From Sorangium cellulosum (GTDB lineage Bacteria > Myxococcota_A > Polyangia > Polyangiales > Polyangiaceae): a stretch of DNA of 34,367 nucleotides. Location of the stretch: assembly GCA_020720045.1 (NCBI GenBank), contig DYPH01000062.1:1-34367 (forward strand), given 5' to 3'. Below are positions 26,370 through 33,647 of the stretch, piece by piece. The notes beneath the pieces are model-generated. The model ran no database searches. It saw nothing but the letters and a program-made list of their open reading frames with translations, and had not been told where the DNA came from. Both the position numbers and the translations under genes were made by a program. Each line of letters starts with the position of its first letter. Position 1 is the stretch's first letter.

Positions 26370-27508
26370 GTATGCGACGGCGAATCCTGTTTCTCACGGC
26401 GGGGCTTGGCTGTTGGGGCCTGAGCGTCGTCGGCGCGTGTCTTGCCGAGGCCTACGATGCGGGCCGCCGGCGGGTTCGCGCCCACGAGACGTCTCGAGGG
26501 TTCTCCCCGACGCCGATCGTTGGCGGCGGTGCGCTTGCCGAAGGGCCGGTGGTGCTCGAGGGGCGCGTCGCCTACGCAACCGAAGCGAACCACGCGATGT
26601 TTGTGGAGTTTATCCAGGAAGGGGCCGAGAGCGAGAGCTCGGGAAGCTGGAGCTACCGCTGGACGGAGCGCGCGCGTCGCCTCACGATCGCGCCGTTTTA
26701 CCTCGAGACGGCGGCTGGCCGCGTGCGCGTCGAGCCGGAGCCGGGGCACGCCCAACTCGCCGATTCCCTGGAAGGGAAAATCCTCGTGCCGACCGAGGAA
26801 GAAGCGAAGCGCTTCAAGCCTTTGAACGACGGCGCGCCGATGCGTAAACGGGTAGCGACCCTCGTTTCCGGCGAGCACGTGTGGGTCGTTGGGCGGCTTA
26901 CCGGCGGCGACGACCCCGAAGGGGAGCGCGTGGCGAACGTGGCCAGTTACCGCGCGAACGCGAAGGCCGAATCGCTCGTTCTGCGTGGCGCGCCGTCGCT
27001 CCTCGTTTCGTCGCTCTCGCTCGAGAGTCATTTTGACGAGCGCGGGCACATGCATGGTCGGGATCGCAACGTTTACGGCCTCTTCGCGCTCGTTCCGCTC
27101 GTCGTGGCGGGTCGCTTCGCCGACCGTGCCTTCGGCGTGGCGGTGCGGGGGCGGATCGCCCAGGTGACCGATTTGAAGGACGATGACGGCGATCTGACCG
27201 GCCACCGGCTGCTGGTCGATACGCCGCTTCGACGGATCGAGACCGACGTTTCGGTCCGCGTCATCGCCCACCCGACCGACACGATCGCCCTTCGCCTCGG
27301 CAGGATGAGCGAAAACCTCGGGAACGAGCCGGCGTACACGCCCGGTGAGGGGGGCGTACTCCTTGCGGCCTGGTTCGTCGTTGCGGTCGTCGCGACCATT
27401 CTCCGGGCACGCGGACGGGTACTCCCTTGGTATCGCTCGGAAAAGGCGCTCCTCGTCGACACAGGCACCGGCCGCCTCGCCGACTCGATTCAGGAGAACC
27501 GGGTCTAG
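26366..27508 (+). CDS. GIDE/MULAN-like membrane protein (copy A)
   Basis: 380 residues. An N-terminal hydrophobic segment is followed by a beta-rich domain: VVLEGRVAYATEAN, an APFYLETAAGRVRVEPE strand pair, KRVATLVSGEHVWVVGRLTG, and SLVLRGAPSLLVSS, then membrane segments near residues 230-245 and 330-347. The order EGxV / PF-L-x-x-x-GRV / G-x-x-V-x-V-x-G / S-x-x matches the GIDE (BAM) domain of MUL1-type proteins; no RING finger is present. Bacterial functions are unknown. It is coupled to the phosphodiesterase gene by a 4-nt overlap. A paralogue of the same architecture follows the broken oxygenase. Confidence 0.65.
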   Translation: MSMRRRILFLTAGLGCWGLSVVGACLAEAYDAGRRRVRAHETSRGFSPTPIVGGGALAEGPVVLEGRVAYATEANHAMFVEFIQEGAESESSGSWSYRWTERARRLTIAPFYLETAAGRVRVEPEPGHAQLADSLEGKILVPTEEEAKRFKPLNDGAPMRKRVATLVSGEHVWVVGRLTGGDDPEGERVANVASYRANAKAESLVLRGAPSLLVSSLSLESHFDERGHMHGRDRNVYGLFALVPLVVAGRFADRAFGVAVRGRIAQVTDLKDDDGDLTGHRLLVDTPLRRIETDVSVRVIAHPTDTIALRLGRMSENLGNEPAYTPGEGGVLLAAWFVVAVVATILRARGRVLPWYRSEKALLVDTGTGRLADSIQENRV

Positions 27509-27816
27509 CGCCGCTTGCGCGCCGCACGTAACCGTGGGTAATTTCACGGATGGCCGCCGCCCCCTTCGATCCGCTTGCCGAAGTTGCAGAACAACTCCGC
27601 GGCCGTTTCGCGGTGCCCTTTGTGCGCGTCGTTGATCGGTTCCTCGACGAGGCCGCCCGCGACGAGCTCAAGGCGCGGATTACGGCGCTTTCTCCGGCGC
27701 TTGCGCCGATTTCGGCCGCGGAAGGGATGGTCGTTCGGACCGACATCCGCAACAACGAGCGGGCTGTCTTTGACGACGTCCCTCTGGGCGACGCGCTCTT
27801 CGCGGCAGCGCGCCCC

Positions 27817-27890
27817 AGTTGAAGTGGGCCCGCCGTCTCTCGCGACGCCTCCGTCAGGGAATTTGCTGGCGGTCGCGAACGGACGGGCCC
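27817..27890 (+). mobile_element. Palindromic hairpin element E1
   Basis: It starts AGTT, then GGGCCCGCCGTCTC, and ends ACGGACGGGCCC. It folds into nested stems: outer GGGCCCG/CGGGCCC, middle TCGCGAC/GTCGCGA, inner CCGTCAG/CTGGCGG with a loop of about 8 nt. It interrupts the oxygenase gene between ARP and FLPET. It has no coding capacity and is MITE/REP-like in size. Element E2 at 28188-28255 is an inverted relative. Confidence 0.72.
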
Positions 27891-28187
27891 CTTTCTGCCG
27901 GAGACGCTCCGCGGGATGCCGCGGACGACCGACACCGACGGACCGACTTGGGGCGCCAGCGGTCTCAATGAGCGTTTCCGTGGCTACCGGTACCGGCCTG
28001 GGCAGCGTTTCGCGCCCCATTACGACGGCTGTTTTGCCCGCAACGCCGAGGAGCGGAGCGCGATTACCTTCTTGATTTACCTCGATGAAGGCTTCGTCGG
28101 CGGCGAGACGCGCATCCTCGATTGGTCGGTCACCGTCGCCCCGAAGAAGGGGTCGCTCTTTGTGTTTGATCACTACGTGCTGCACGT

Positions 28188-28255
28188 GGCCCGTCCGTCG
28201 GCGTCGACCAGCCAAGGTGCTGGCCGCGGCGACGCCGGAGACGGCGGGCCCAACT
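28188..28255 (-). mobile_element. Palindromic hairpin element E2
   Basis: Read on the minus strand it begins AGTTGGGCCCGCCGTCTC and ends ACGGACGGGCC, like E1. The middle stem is CGGCGTCG/CGACGCCG and the inner stem CCAGC/GCTGG around CAAGGT. Stem sequences differ from E1 but pairing is preserved. It sits just after the distal catalytic-His codon of the oxygenase; its 68-nt length shifts the frame. Confidence 0.7.
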
Positions 28256-28364
28256 ACCCGCGGCGGTCGTGGAGGCCGGTGAGAAGCACGTGCTCCGTTC
28301 GGACGTGATGTACCGCCGTCGCAAACTCGGATTCCGCCTGTGCTAGGCCTTCCGACGGGGAGGG

Positions 28365-29570
28365 GTGCGCGTGAAACACTGGGTTGTGCGTGGTGGGGTC
28401 CTTGCGGCGGGCTGCGTGGCGTCGGGCTTTTCGCTCGTTTCGCCGCCGGTGGCGCTGGGGATGGTCGGCCTGCTTGTGGCGACTCAGGTCGTCGAGGCGG
28501 TCGGCGCCGTCTTCCGCTGGCAGCGCTCGCGGGCGCGGGCGGCTGGGTTTCGGGCGTCGCCGTCGGTCGATCTCCGCGCCCAGGCGTCCAAAAGCCGGGT
28601 CGTCCTCCATGGGACGGTCTCCTACGCGCGCGCCGCGAAGCAGGCGATGTCTCTCAAATTTATTCAGGAGGGGACCGAGGAGGAGAACTCGGGGAACTGG
28701 AGCCATCGGTGGACGGAGCGGTCCCGCAAGCTCACGGTCGCCCCGTTCTACCTGGAGACCGACGTGGGGCGTGTGCGTGTGGAGCCGGAGGCGGGGCATG
28801 CGCGCTTGGCCGACTCCTTCGAAGGGAAGATTCTCGTTCCGACGAAAGAGGAGCGGCGTGAGCTCGGGGGGCGTGCGAAAGGGCCGCTACGGAAGCGGGT
28901 GGCGACGCTCGTCCCTGGGGAGGCGGTCTGGGTCGTCGGCGTGCTCAGCGCCGGCGTCGACCCGGAAGCGAGCGCGGCGGAGTCGCTTCATGCCGTCGAT
29001 TATCGGCAAAATTCGGCCCCTTCGGCGCTTGTCGTGCGCGGCGATCCGACGCTGCTCGTGTCGTCGATTTCTCTCGAGGAGCACTTCGAGGGGCGCGCAC
29101 GGCGCCATGGGCGGGATGCGCTGACCTACGCGCTCTTCACGCTTTTGGCGCTGGTGCTCTGGGCGTCGTTCGGCGACCGCGTCGTCGGCGTCACGGAACG
29201 GGGGCGGGTGACGAAGGTCACCGCGGTCACCGACGACGGCACTGTGACCGGCCACCGCCTCGAGGTCGCGACGTCGCGCGGCCCCGTTGCCGGGCAAATC
29301 GACGCCGACGTCCGCATTGGGCGCTTTTCGCACAACCTCGGCGCAAACGCCGTGTTCGGCACCATCGAGTTCGCCTTTCTCATGAACGCGTGGATCCTCC
29401 TCGGCGGGTTTTCGATGCTGCTCGCGGTTCGCGGACGCCGATTGCCTTGGTTTCATTCGGAGAAATCGCTCTTGGTCGAAAGCGGGAGCGGGAAGCTCCC
29501 GCGAGGCGCACGCGACAGCGGGGACGACGCGTTTGTCTCCGCCCGGCGAGCCGGATCGGAGAACGCGTAG
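28365..29570 (+). CDS. GIDE/MULAN-like membrane protein (copy B)
   Basis: 401 residues from GTG 28365 (or 28371), preceded by GGGGAGGGG. The layout is as copy A: N-terminal membrane segments, SRVVLHGTVSYA, APFYLETDVGRVRVEPE, KRVATLVPGEAVWVVGVLSAG, SALVVRGDPTLLVSS, then two membrane regions and the shared RGRRLPWFHSEKSLLVESGSG tail motif split by a few changes. The last ~15 residues (VSARRAGSENA) come from repeat module H1, which replaces the natural C-terminal tail seen in copy A. Roughly half of residues appear shared with copy A, judged by eye. It follows the broken oxygenase by 18 nt. Confidence 0.65.
   Translation: MRVKHWVVRGGVLAAGCVASGFSLVSPPVALGMVGLLVATQVVEAVGAVFRWQRSRARAAGFRASPSVDLRAQASKSRVVLHGTVSYARAAKQAMSLKFIQEGTEEENSGNWSHRWTERSRKLTVAPFYLETDVGRVRVEPEAGHARLADSFEGKILVPTKEERRELGGRAKGPLRKRVATLVPGEAVWVVGVLSAGVDPEASAAESLHAVDYRQNSAPSALVVRGDPTLLVSSISLEEHFEGRARRHGRDALTYALFTLLALVLWASFGDRVVGVTERGRVTKVTAVTDDGTVTGHRLEVATSRGPVAGQIDADVRIGRFSHNLGANAVFGTIEFAFLMNAWILLGGFSMLLAVRGRRLPWFHSEKSLLVESGSGKLPRGARDSGDDAFVSARRAGSENA
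29529..29567 (+). repeat. Interspersed repeat module H1 at a gene 3' end
   Basis: GTCTCCGCCCGGCGAG followed by CCGGATCGGAGAACGCG; inner stem CCGGC/GCCGG. It supplies the final codons of GIDE-like copy B; the TAG stop at 29568 lies just outside it. Confidence 0.65.
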
Positions 29571-29610
29571 ATCCCGCGCTTCGTGGAGCGCTGTGCTAGG
29601 TCGACGCGCC

Positions 29611-30279
29611 ATGCGGTTTCTCTGCGTCTCCGATATCCATGGGAATCTCTCGGCGCTCCAGGCGGTGCTTGCTGCCTGTGAGAAGGTGAATTTCCAGAAG
29701 ATCCTCTGCGCGGGGGAGCACCTCTATCCCGGCGCCGAGGCGATGGAAACCTGGCGGCGCCTCCAGGCGGCGCAGGCGGTCCTTGTCCAGGGGCTTGGCG
29801 ACAAGGCGCTCGCCGTCCTCGACCCGGACAACCTCGCCGTCCAGTCGGAGGCGGAAAAAGAGAAGCTCGCCCGCTTCCGCGGCCTGCGGGCCGAGCTTGG
29901 CGGCGTGCTTCTGGAGCGGCTTCGGCGGCTGCCGGCGGAGCACCGCATCACCCTTGAAGACGGGACCGAGCTTTTGCTCATCCATGGCTCGCCGATGGAC
30001 CCTTCCGAGCCCTTCTGCATCGACATGGATGACGAAGAAATCAATGCGCTTCTCGGCGACGAGGCGGCCGACGTGATCGTCTGCGGCGGCAGCCACGTCC
30101 CCTTCGATCGCACGGTCGCCGGGGTGCGGATCATCAACGTCGGGAGCGTCGGCGATGCGCCCGACGAGCGCGCCCCCGGCGAGCCGCCGAAGTTCGCCCA
30201 CGCGACCTGGATCGATTCGACGCCCCAGGGGCTCCACGTGGAGCAGTTCGTGGTGCCGCTCGTCGCGACCGACGAGTGA
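29611..30279 (+). CDS. Metallophosphoesterase-fold protein with degenerate metal site
   Basis: 222 residues from ATG 29611, which places the first motif at the N-terminus; a longer frame upstream is repeat DNA. It begins MRFLCVSDIHGNLSALQAV, a classic DxH motif of the calcineurin-like YfcE/MJ0936 group. The second motif, normally GDxxxxG, reads AGEHLYPG; the third, normally GNHD, reads GLGDKAL. HGSP is kept, but the final GHTH-type motif reads GGSHVPF. With several metal ligands changed, catalysis is doubtful, though substitute ligands are possible. It converges with tmk. Confidence 0.75.
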   Translation: MRFLCVSDIHGNLSALQAVLAACEKVNFQKILCAGEHLYPGAEAMETWRRLQAAQAVLVQGLGDKALAVLDPDNLAVQSEAEKEKLARFRGLRAELGGVLLERLRRLPAEHRITLEDGTELLLIHGSPMDPSEPFCIDMDDEEINALLGDEAADVIVCGGSHVPFDRTVAGVRIINVGSVGDAPDERAPGEPPKFAHATWIDSTPQGLHVEQFVVPLVATDE

Positions 30280-30309
30280 GCGCGTTTACCTAGTGACGGC
30301 CGCGGTCGC

Positions 30310-30939
30310 CTAGTGAGCGCCGCGGAGGGCCGCGGCGACTTCCGGAAGGGCGTGGATCGCTTCCTGAATTTTCGCCGCGATGGCGTCGGGCGGGGCGGCG
30401 CCGTCGACGCGCAGGATGTAGGGGCCCGAGAAGCTTGCGAAGATCGCGGCGCAGCGGGCGAGATCTTCCCGTTTTTCGAACAAGTCGCCCGCGCCGTTTC
30501 GGGAGCCAATGCGGCGGAGCGCTTCGTCGATGGGGACCTCGAAGATCACGAGCAGATCGGGGACCGGCGCGAATTCTTCGTTTTTCCGAAGGATCTCCGC
30601 CGGGTCGAGGCCGCGGAGCCCCTGGTAGGCGGCCGTCGAGAAGTAGTAGCGATCGACGAGCATGACGGCGCCGGCGGCGAGGGCAGGGGCGAGGACCTCG
30701 TCGACGTGCTGGCGACGATCGGCCAGAAACGCGGCGAGCTCCTCCTCGGGCGGGAGCCGGCCGGTGAGCGCCGAGCTGCGGAGGAGCTGGCCCCAGGGGC
30801 CGTTCGTCGGCTCGCGGCTGCGGACGACCGGCAGACCGAGCGCGGTGAGCGAGCCCTCCAAACGTTCGATTTGCGTCGACTTTCCGGCTCCGTCGATCCC
30901 TTCAAAGGCAACGAGAACCCCGCGGGGCGATAGGCGCAT
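30310..30939 (-). CDS. tmk: Thymidylate kinase
   Basis: 209 residues, the usual length. The P-loop is FEGIDGAGKSTQIERL near residue 12, with a following REPTNGPWGQLLR. The DR motif reads LVDRYYFSTAAYQG. The LID region carries RRIGSRNGAGDLFEKRE. It phosphorylates dTMP to dTDP with ATP in the cytoplasm for DNA synthesis. It stands alone here, convergent with the metallophosphoesterase gene. About 70 bp separate its start from the HEPN gene. Confidence 0.95.
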   Translation of the reverse strand: MRLSPRGVLVAFEGIDGAGKSTQIERLEGSLTALGLPVVRSREPTNGPWGQLLRSSALTGRLPPEEELAAFLADRRQHVDEVLAPALAAGAVMLVDRYYFSTAAYQGLRGLDPAEILRKNEEFAPVPDLLVIFEVPIDEALRRIGSRNGAGDLFEKREDLARCAAIFASFSGPYILRVDGAAPPDAIAAKIQEAIHALPEVAAALRGAH

Positions 30940-31007
30940 GGGGGCCCCTTAGCGGCCCTCGCGGCGGTGGGGCAATTGTGTGGCGCTTCCCGCGCAGGCG
31001 CGGACGG

Positions 31008-31499
31008 TCAGGGGAAGATGGCGTCAAAGTGGGAGTCGAGCTTCGTCGCGAACCGGAGAAGGTCAACCGCGAGCCGGCTATTGGGCCTACGCAGCCGCTG
31101 CGCGATAGGAAGGTCTCGCTCCGGCCAGGCGATCCCGGTCGTAGTCTCCCACGGGTATTCGAGCTGGGGCCCGCCCGCCGCAATCGAAGGATGCGCCCGC
31201 TCGAGCGCTTCCACGGCGTTGAGCGCCCCCTCCCAAAGGTAGGTGTTTCCGATCGGTGCGATCAGGCCTCGTTGCCGCTTCAGGACGGCGACCATCGTCG
31301 ACGCGGCCCTGTGGCTGCTTATTGCCGGCCGAAGCGCCATCGCTCCTGTCCGAAGAAGCGCAGCTTTCGCGAACTTTTCGAAGGCCATTTGAAGGAGCAT
31401 CGCGAAGACGGAGGTCGGCATCGCGAGCGCCTTCGCAGCCGCGAGGTCGGCGCGCGCTTGTGCCAGATAGCCCGCCGCCCACTCCCGATTCGTAGCCAT
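31008..31499 (-). CDS. HEPN-domain protein
   Basis: 163 residues, all-helical. The opening AAGYLAQARADLAAAKAL and then LLQMAFEKFAKAALL fit the HEPN fold. A candidate RNase motif R-x5-H is seen as RPAISSH near residue 79. HEPN proteins are commonly RNA-cutting toxins or nucleotide-binding partners. The ATG is one nt after the stop of the small upstream gene, so the pair is transcribed together, as in toxin-antitoxin modules; the partner is not a recognisable MNT nucleotidyltransferase. Confidence 0.7.
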   Translation of the reverse strand: MATNREWAAGYLAQARADLAAAKALAMPTSVFAMLLQMAFEKFAKAALLRTGAMALRPAISSHRAASTMVAVLKRQRGLIAPIGNTYLWEGALNAVEALERAHPSIAAGGPQLEYPWETTTGIAWPERDLPIAQRLRRPNSRLAVDLLRFATKLDSHFDAIFP

Positions 31500-31500
31500 T

Positions 31501-31803
31501 TCAGGCGATCTTCTTGAGAGCCTTCGGTTCGCCCCAGCCGTCGGGCAGCGAGAGTCTCCCGTCAGAGAGGCGCGTCCAGTCGTCCACGCTCAGGAGCACG
31601 ATCACCGATTCGTAGGGGACGCCGAGGTCATCGCGGGCAGCGAAGCGAAATGGGAGAACGTCGCCCGGCCCTTCCACCGCGCTCGAAACCTCGACGAGCC
31701 GCACCTCACGGTCGGAGTCGGCGAGGTAAACCGCTTGTGTGCACGGATCCTCTTTCTTGTGCGCGTTGGCGAGTTCGGTGGCGACGTCCAGAACCGTCTT
31801 CAT
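31501..31803 (-). CDS. Small protein paired with the HEPN gene
   Basis: 100 residues from ATG 31803 (an upstream ATG at 31833 is less likely). A soluble alpha/beta protein: MKTVLDVATELANAHKKED, then AVYLADSDREVRLVEVSSAVE and ESVIVLLSVDDWTRL. Family not recognised. Its stop is 1 nt before the HEPN start, so it is the first gene of a two-gene unit and might be the HEPN partner or antitoxin. Both genes are on the minus strand, between tmk and the truncated NMT1-like gene. Confidence 0.65.
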   Translation of the reverse strand: MKTVLDVATELANAHKKEDPCTQAVYLADSDREVRLVEVSSAVEGPGDVLPFRFAARDDLGVPYESVIVLLSVDDWTRLSDGRLSLPDGWGEPKALKKIA

Positions 31804-31833
31804 TCCTTGAATGCTATGGCGTAACGCCCGCAA

Positions 31834-32301
31834 TTACCAGGCGAGGTCGTTCGTCCAGGCGCCCGCGGTCGGCGTCACGGTGGCGGTCTGGCCGCTTGTG
31901 TGGAGCCAGGTGGCGAGGCGGGCGTAGTAGTCGGAACTCATCGAGAAATCGTAGGTGAGGCCGGGGGCGCCCGGGTACTGGACGCGGAGCCCGGCCATGT
32001 CGGCGGGGCGCTTCACTGCGTCGCCTTGCAGGTACATCACGCCGCCGTTGGTGTGTAAAAACCGGGCGAAACCGACGAGTTCGTCCCCTTTGGCGAGGTC
32101 TTGGACGAGGTGGATCGGCTCGGTGATCGCGACGTCCATGCGGCCGGCGCGGATCTCGTCGACGGCGTCCATGTGCTGGGCCGGCTCGATCCAGGAGACG
32201 TCGAGGTCGTGGGCGGCGAAGATCCCGGCCCGTTTGGCGACGAGGAGCGGCACGTGGTCCGGGTTGAGGAACCATTCAAGTCCGATGCGGAGGCTGTCCA
32301 T
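31834..32301 (-). CDS. NMT1/THI5-like solute-binding protein, truncated
   Basis: 155 residues from ATG 32301, about half the usual length. The first ~110 residues match NMT1/THI5-like periplasmic or pyrimidine-precursor binding proteins: LRIGLEWFLNPDHVPLLVAK, RAGIFAAHDLDVSWIEPA, and DVAITEPIHLVQDLAKG. No signal peptide is seen, which is unusual for an ABC binding protein. After RVQYPGAPG the sequence changes to an unrelated tail (DFSMSSDYYARLATWLH ... WTNDLAW). It looks like a 5' remnant fused to other DNA, with the small gene + HEPN pair directly downstream. Confidence 0.6.
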   Translation of the reverse strand: MDSLRIGLEWFLNPDHVPLLVAKRAGIFAAHDLDVSWIEPAQHMDAVDEIRAGRMDVAITEPIHLVQDLAKGDELVGFARFLHTNGGVMYLQGDAVKRPADMAGLRVQYPGAPGLTYDFSMSSDYYARLATWLHTSGQTATVTPTAGAWTNDLAW

Positions 32302-32378
32302 AGCGCGGCCTTTTTGTCGAAACACGGGCGTTTGTCACGGGGATGTCTGCGGGAGGCCCTCGTGGTAGTGCGGGAGCC

Positions 32379-33647
32379 ATGCACCTGCGCGAGGTCCACG
32401 TTCAGAACATCAAGCTGCTGCGAGACGTTGCGCTCTCGTTCGTCCGCAAGGACGGGACGCCGCGGCCGTTTACGATGTTCGTCGGCGAGAACGGCCTCTG
32501 CAAGACGACGCTTTTGCAGGCGATCGCGGTCGCGACCGTCGGCCCCGACTACGGCTCCAATCTCGCCGCCTCCGTCCAGCAATCGTGGATCGACCTTCGC
32601 CAGGAAACGGCGCGCAGGACTGCAGCCCCGCCAACGATTCACGCGTCGCTGCGCAGCAGCGACATGCCCACCTCAGAAATGAAGGTCTCGATCGAAGCGC
32701 GCCGCGCGAGCTTTTCCGGGAAGGCGGTCGTTGCCCAGTCCGAAAGCGAACGTTCGCCCCTCGACGCTGACCAGCTCGGTGAACTCTTGCGCGACCAAAA
32801 AGCGCGTTGGTTTTCGGCCGCCTACGGAACGTCGCGGGGCGACGGAAAGCGGGAGGCAGGGGAAGCGGGGCCCCTTCGGAGCTTGCGGAGCCTGTTTGAG
32901 GGGCCCCTCGACGGGGTTTCCCTCATTGACCTGCTCGAGCCGAAGCTGGCGCGGAAGCTCGTAAAAACGTTGCAACAGATCTTCGTCACGGGAGGCCTCC
33001 TGCCCGGCATCACCGATTTGGAGTTGCGTGGCCGCGGCGGCGTGCGGACGGCAGAAGACTTCCAAAATCGCTTCACCCACAATGGCCTTCAAACGCCGGT
33101 CGCTTGGCTTTCTCAGGGCTACCGCTCGACGATCGCGTGGGTCGCCGACTTCGTCGGGCAGCTCTTTTTGGCGGGTGGCGATGCCGTGGAGCCGGCCGAT
33201 ATGGAGGGGATCGTCCTCATTGACGAGATCGATCTCCATCTTCACCCGCGCTGGCAGGTCGCGCTTGTTCCGGCGCTCAAGCGGGTGTTTCCGAAGATGC
33301 AGTTCGTCGCAACGACGCACTCGCCGATGATGCTGACCGGCCTTGATGCCGACGAGATCTTCCTTCTCGAACGGGACAAGGACGGAAATGTAAATGCCCA
33401 TTGTCCCGACGAGAATCCGGCGTTGCGGACCGGTACCGAGCTGTACTCGGAGTTCTTCGGCATCGAGGAACTCTATCCGAATGAACTCGGGAAGAAGGTC
33501 GATCGCTACGGGGAACTCGCAAATGACGCCTACCGTTCCGACGCCGAAGAAAAAGAGCGTGCAGCCCTCAAAAAAGAACTGGTGCGTGCGCAGATTACCT
33601 TTGATTGGGATCCGGTTCCGCGGAAGAAGCTGCCGAGCGCCCGATGA
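32379..33647 (+). CDS. AAA ATPase, Septu PtuA-like
   Basis: 422 residues from ATG 32379; an ATG at 32343 adds 12 residues. It starts MHLREVHVQNIKLLRD, typical of SMC/OLD-like AAA_15/21 ATPases. The Walker A region reads FVGENGLCKTTLLQ, with Cys where Gly normally precedes the Lys. The signature-like LSQGYRSTIAW, Walker B GIVLIDEIDLHLHP and H-loop FVATTHSPMML are intact. The last residues overlap the HNH gene start by 4 nt (ATGA). An ABC-type ATPase coupled to an HNH nuclease is the Septu (PtuA-PtuB) layout, an anti-phage system. It is divergent from the truncated NMT1-like gene (77 bp between starts). Confidence 0.82.
   Translation: MHLREVHVQNIKLLRDVALSFVRKDGTPRPFTMFVGENGLCKTTLLQAIAVATVGPDYGSNLAASVQQSWIDLRQETARRTAAPPTIHASLRSSDMPTSEMKVSIEARRASFSGKAVVAQSESERSPLDADQLGELLRDQKARWFSAAYGTSRGDGKREAGEAGPLRSLRSLFEGPLDGVSLIDLLEPKLARKLVKTLQQIFVTGGLLPGITDLELRGRGGVRTAEDFQNRFTHNGLQTPVAWLSQGYRSTIAWVADFVGQLFLAGGDAVEPADMEGIVLIDEIDLHLHPRWQVALVPALKRVFPKMQFVATTHSPMMLTGLDADEIFLLERDKDGNVNAHCPDENPALRTGTELYSEFFGIEELYPNELGKKVDRYGELANDAYRSDAEEKERAALKKELVRAQITFDWDPVPRKKLPSAR

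Larger units (their letters stand above)
27550..28346 (+). pseudogene. Prolyl 4-hydroxylase-like 2OG-Fe(II) oxygenase broken by two hairpin insertions
   Basis: Three blocks form one oxygenase of about 215 residues: 27550-27816 (MAAAPFDPLAEVAEQLRGR start), 27890-28185 (PETLRGMPRTTDTDGPTWG, FRGYRYRPGQRFAPHYDGCF, ERSAITFLIYLDEGFVGGET, then FDHYVLH) and 28260-28346 (KHVLRSDVMYRRRKLGFRLC). Iron ligands are His and Asp in PHYD and the distal His of HYVLH; the 2OG-binding basic residue would be the K of EKHVLR. The family hydroxylates prolines or similar side chains. Insertion 1 (27817-27890) is in frame but brings a TGA at 27820; insertion 2 (28188-28255) shifts the frame. The gene lies between the two GIDE-like paralogues. 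Confidence 0.78.

Noticed and set aside
26264-27547. 427-residue minus-strand frame opposite GIDE-like copy A
   Set aside because: Shadow of GC-rich coding; the plus strand has a conserved paralogue at 28365-29570.
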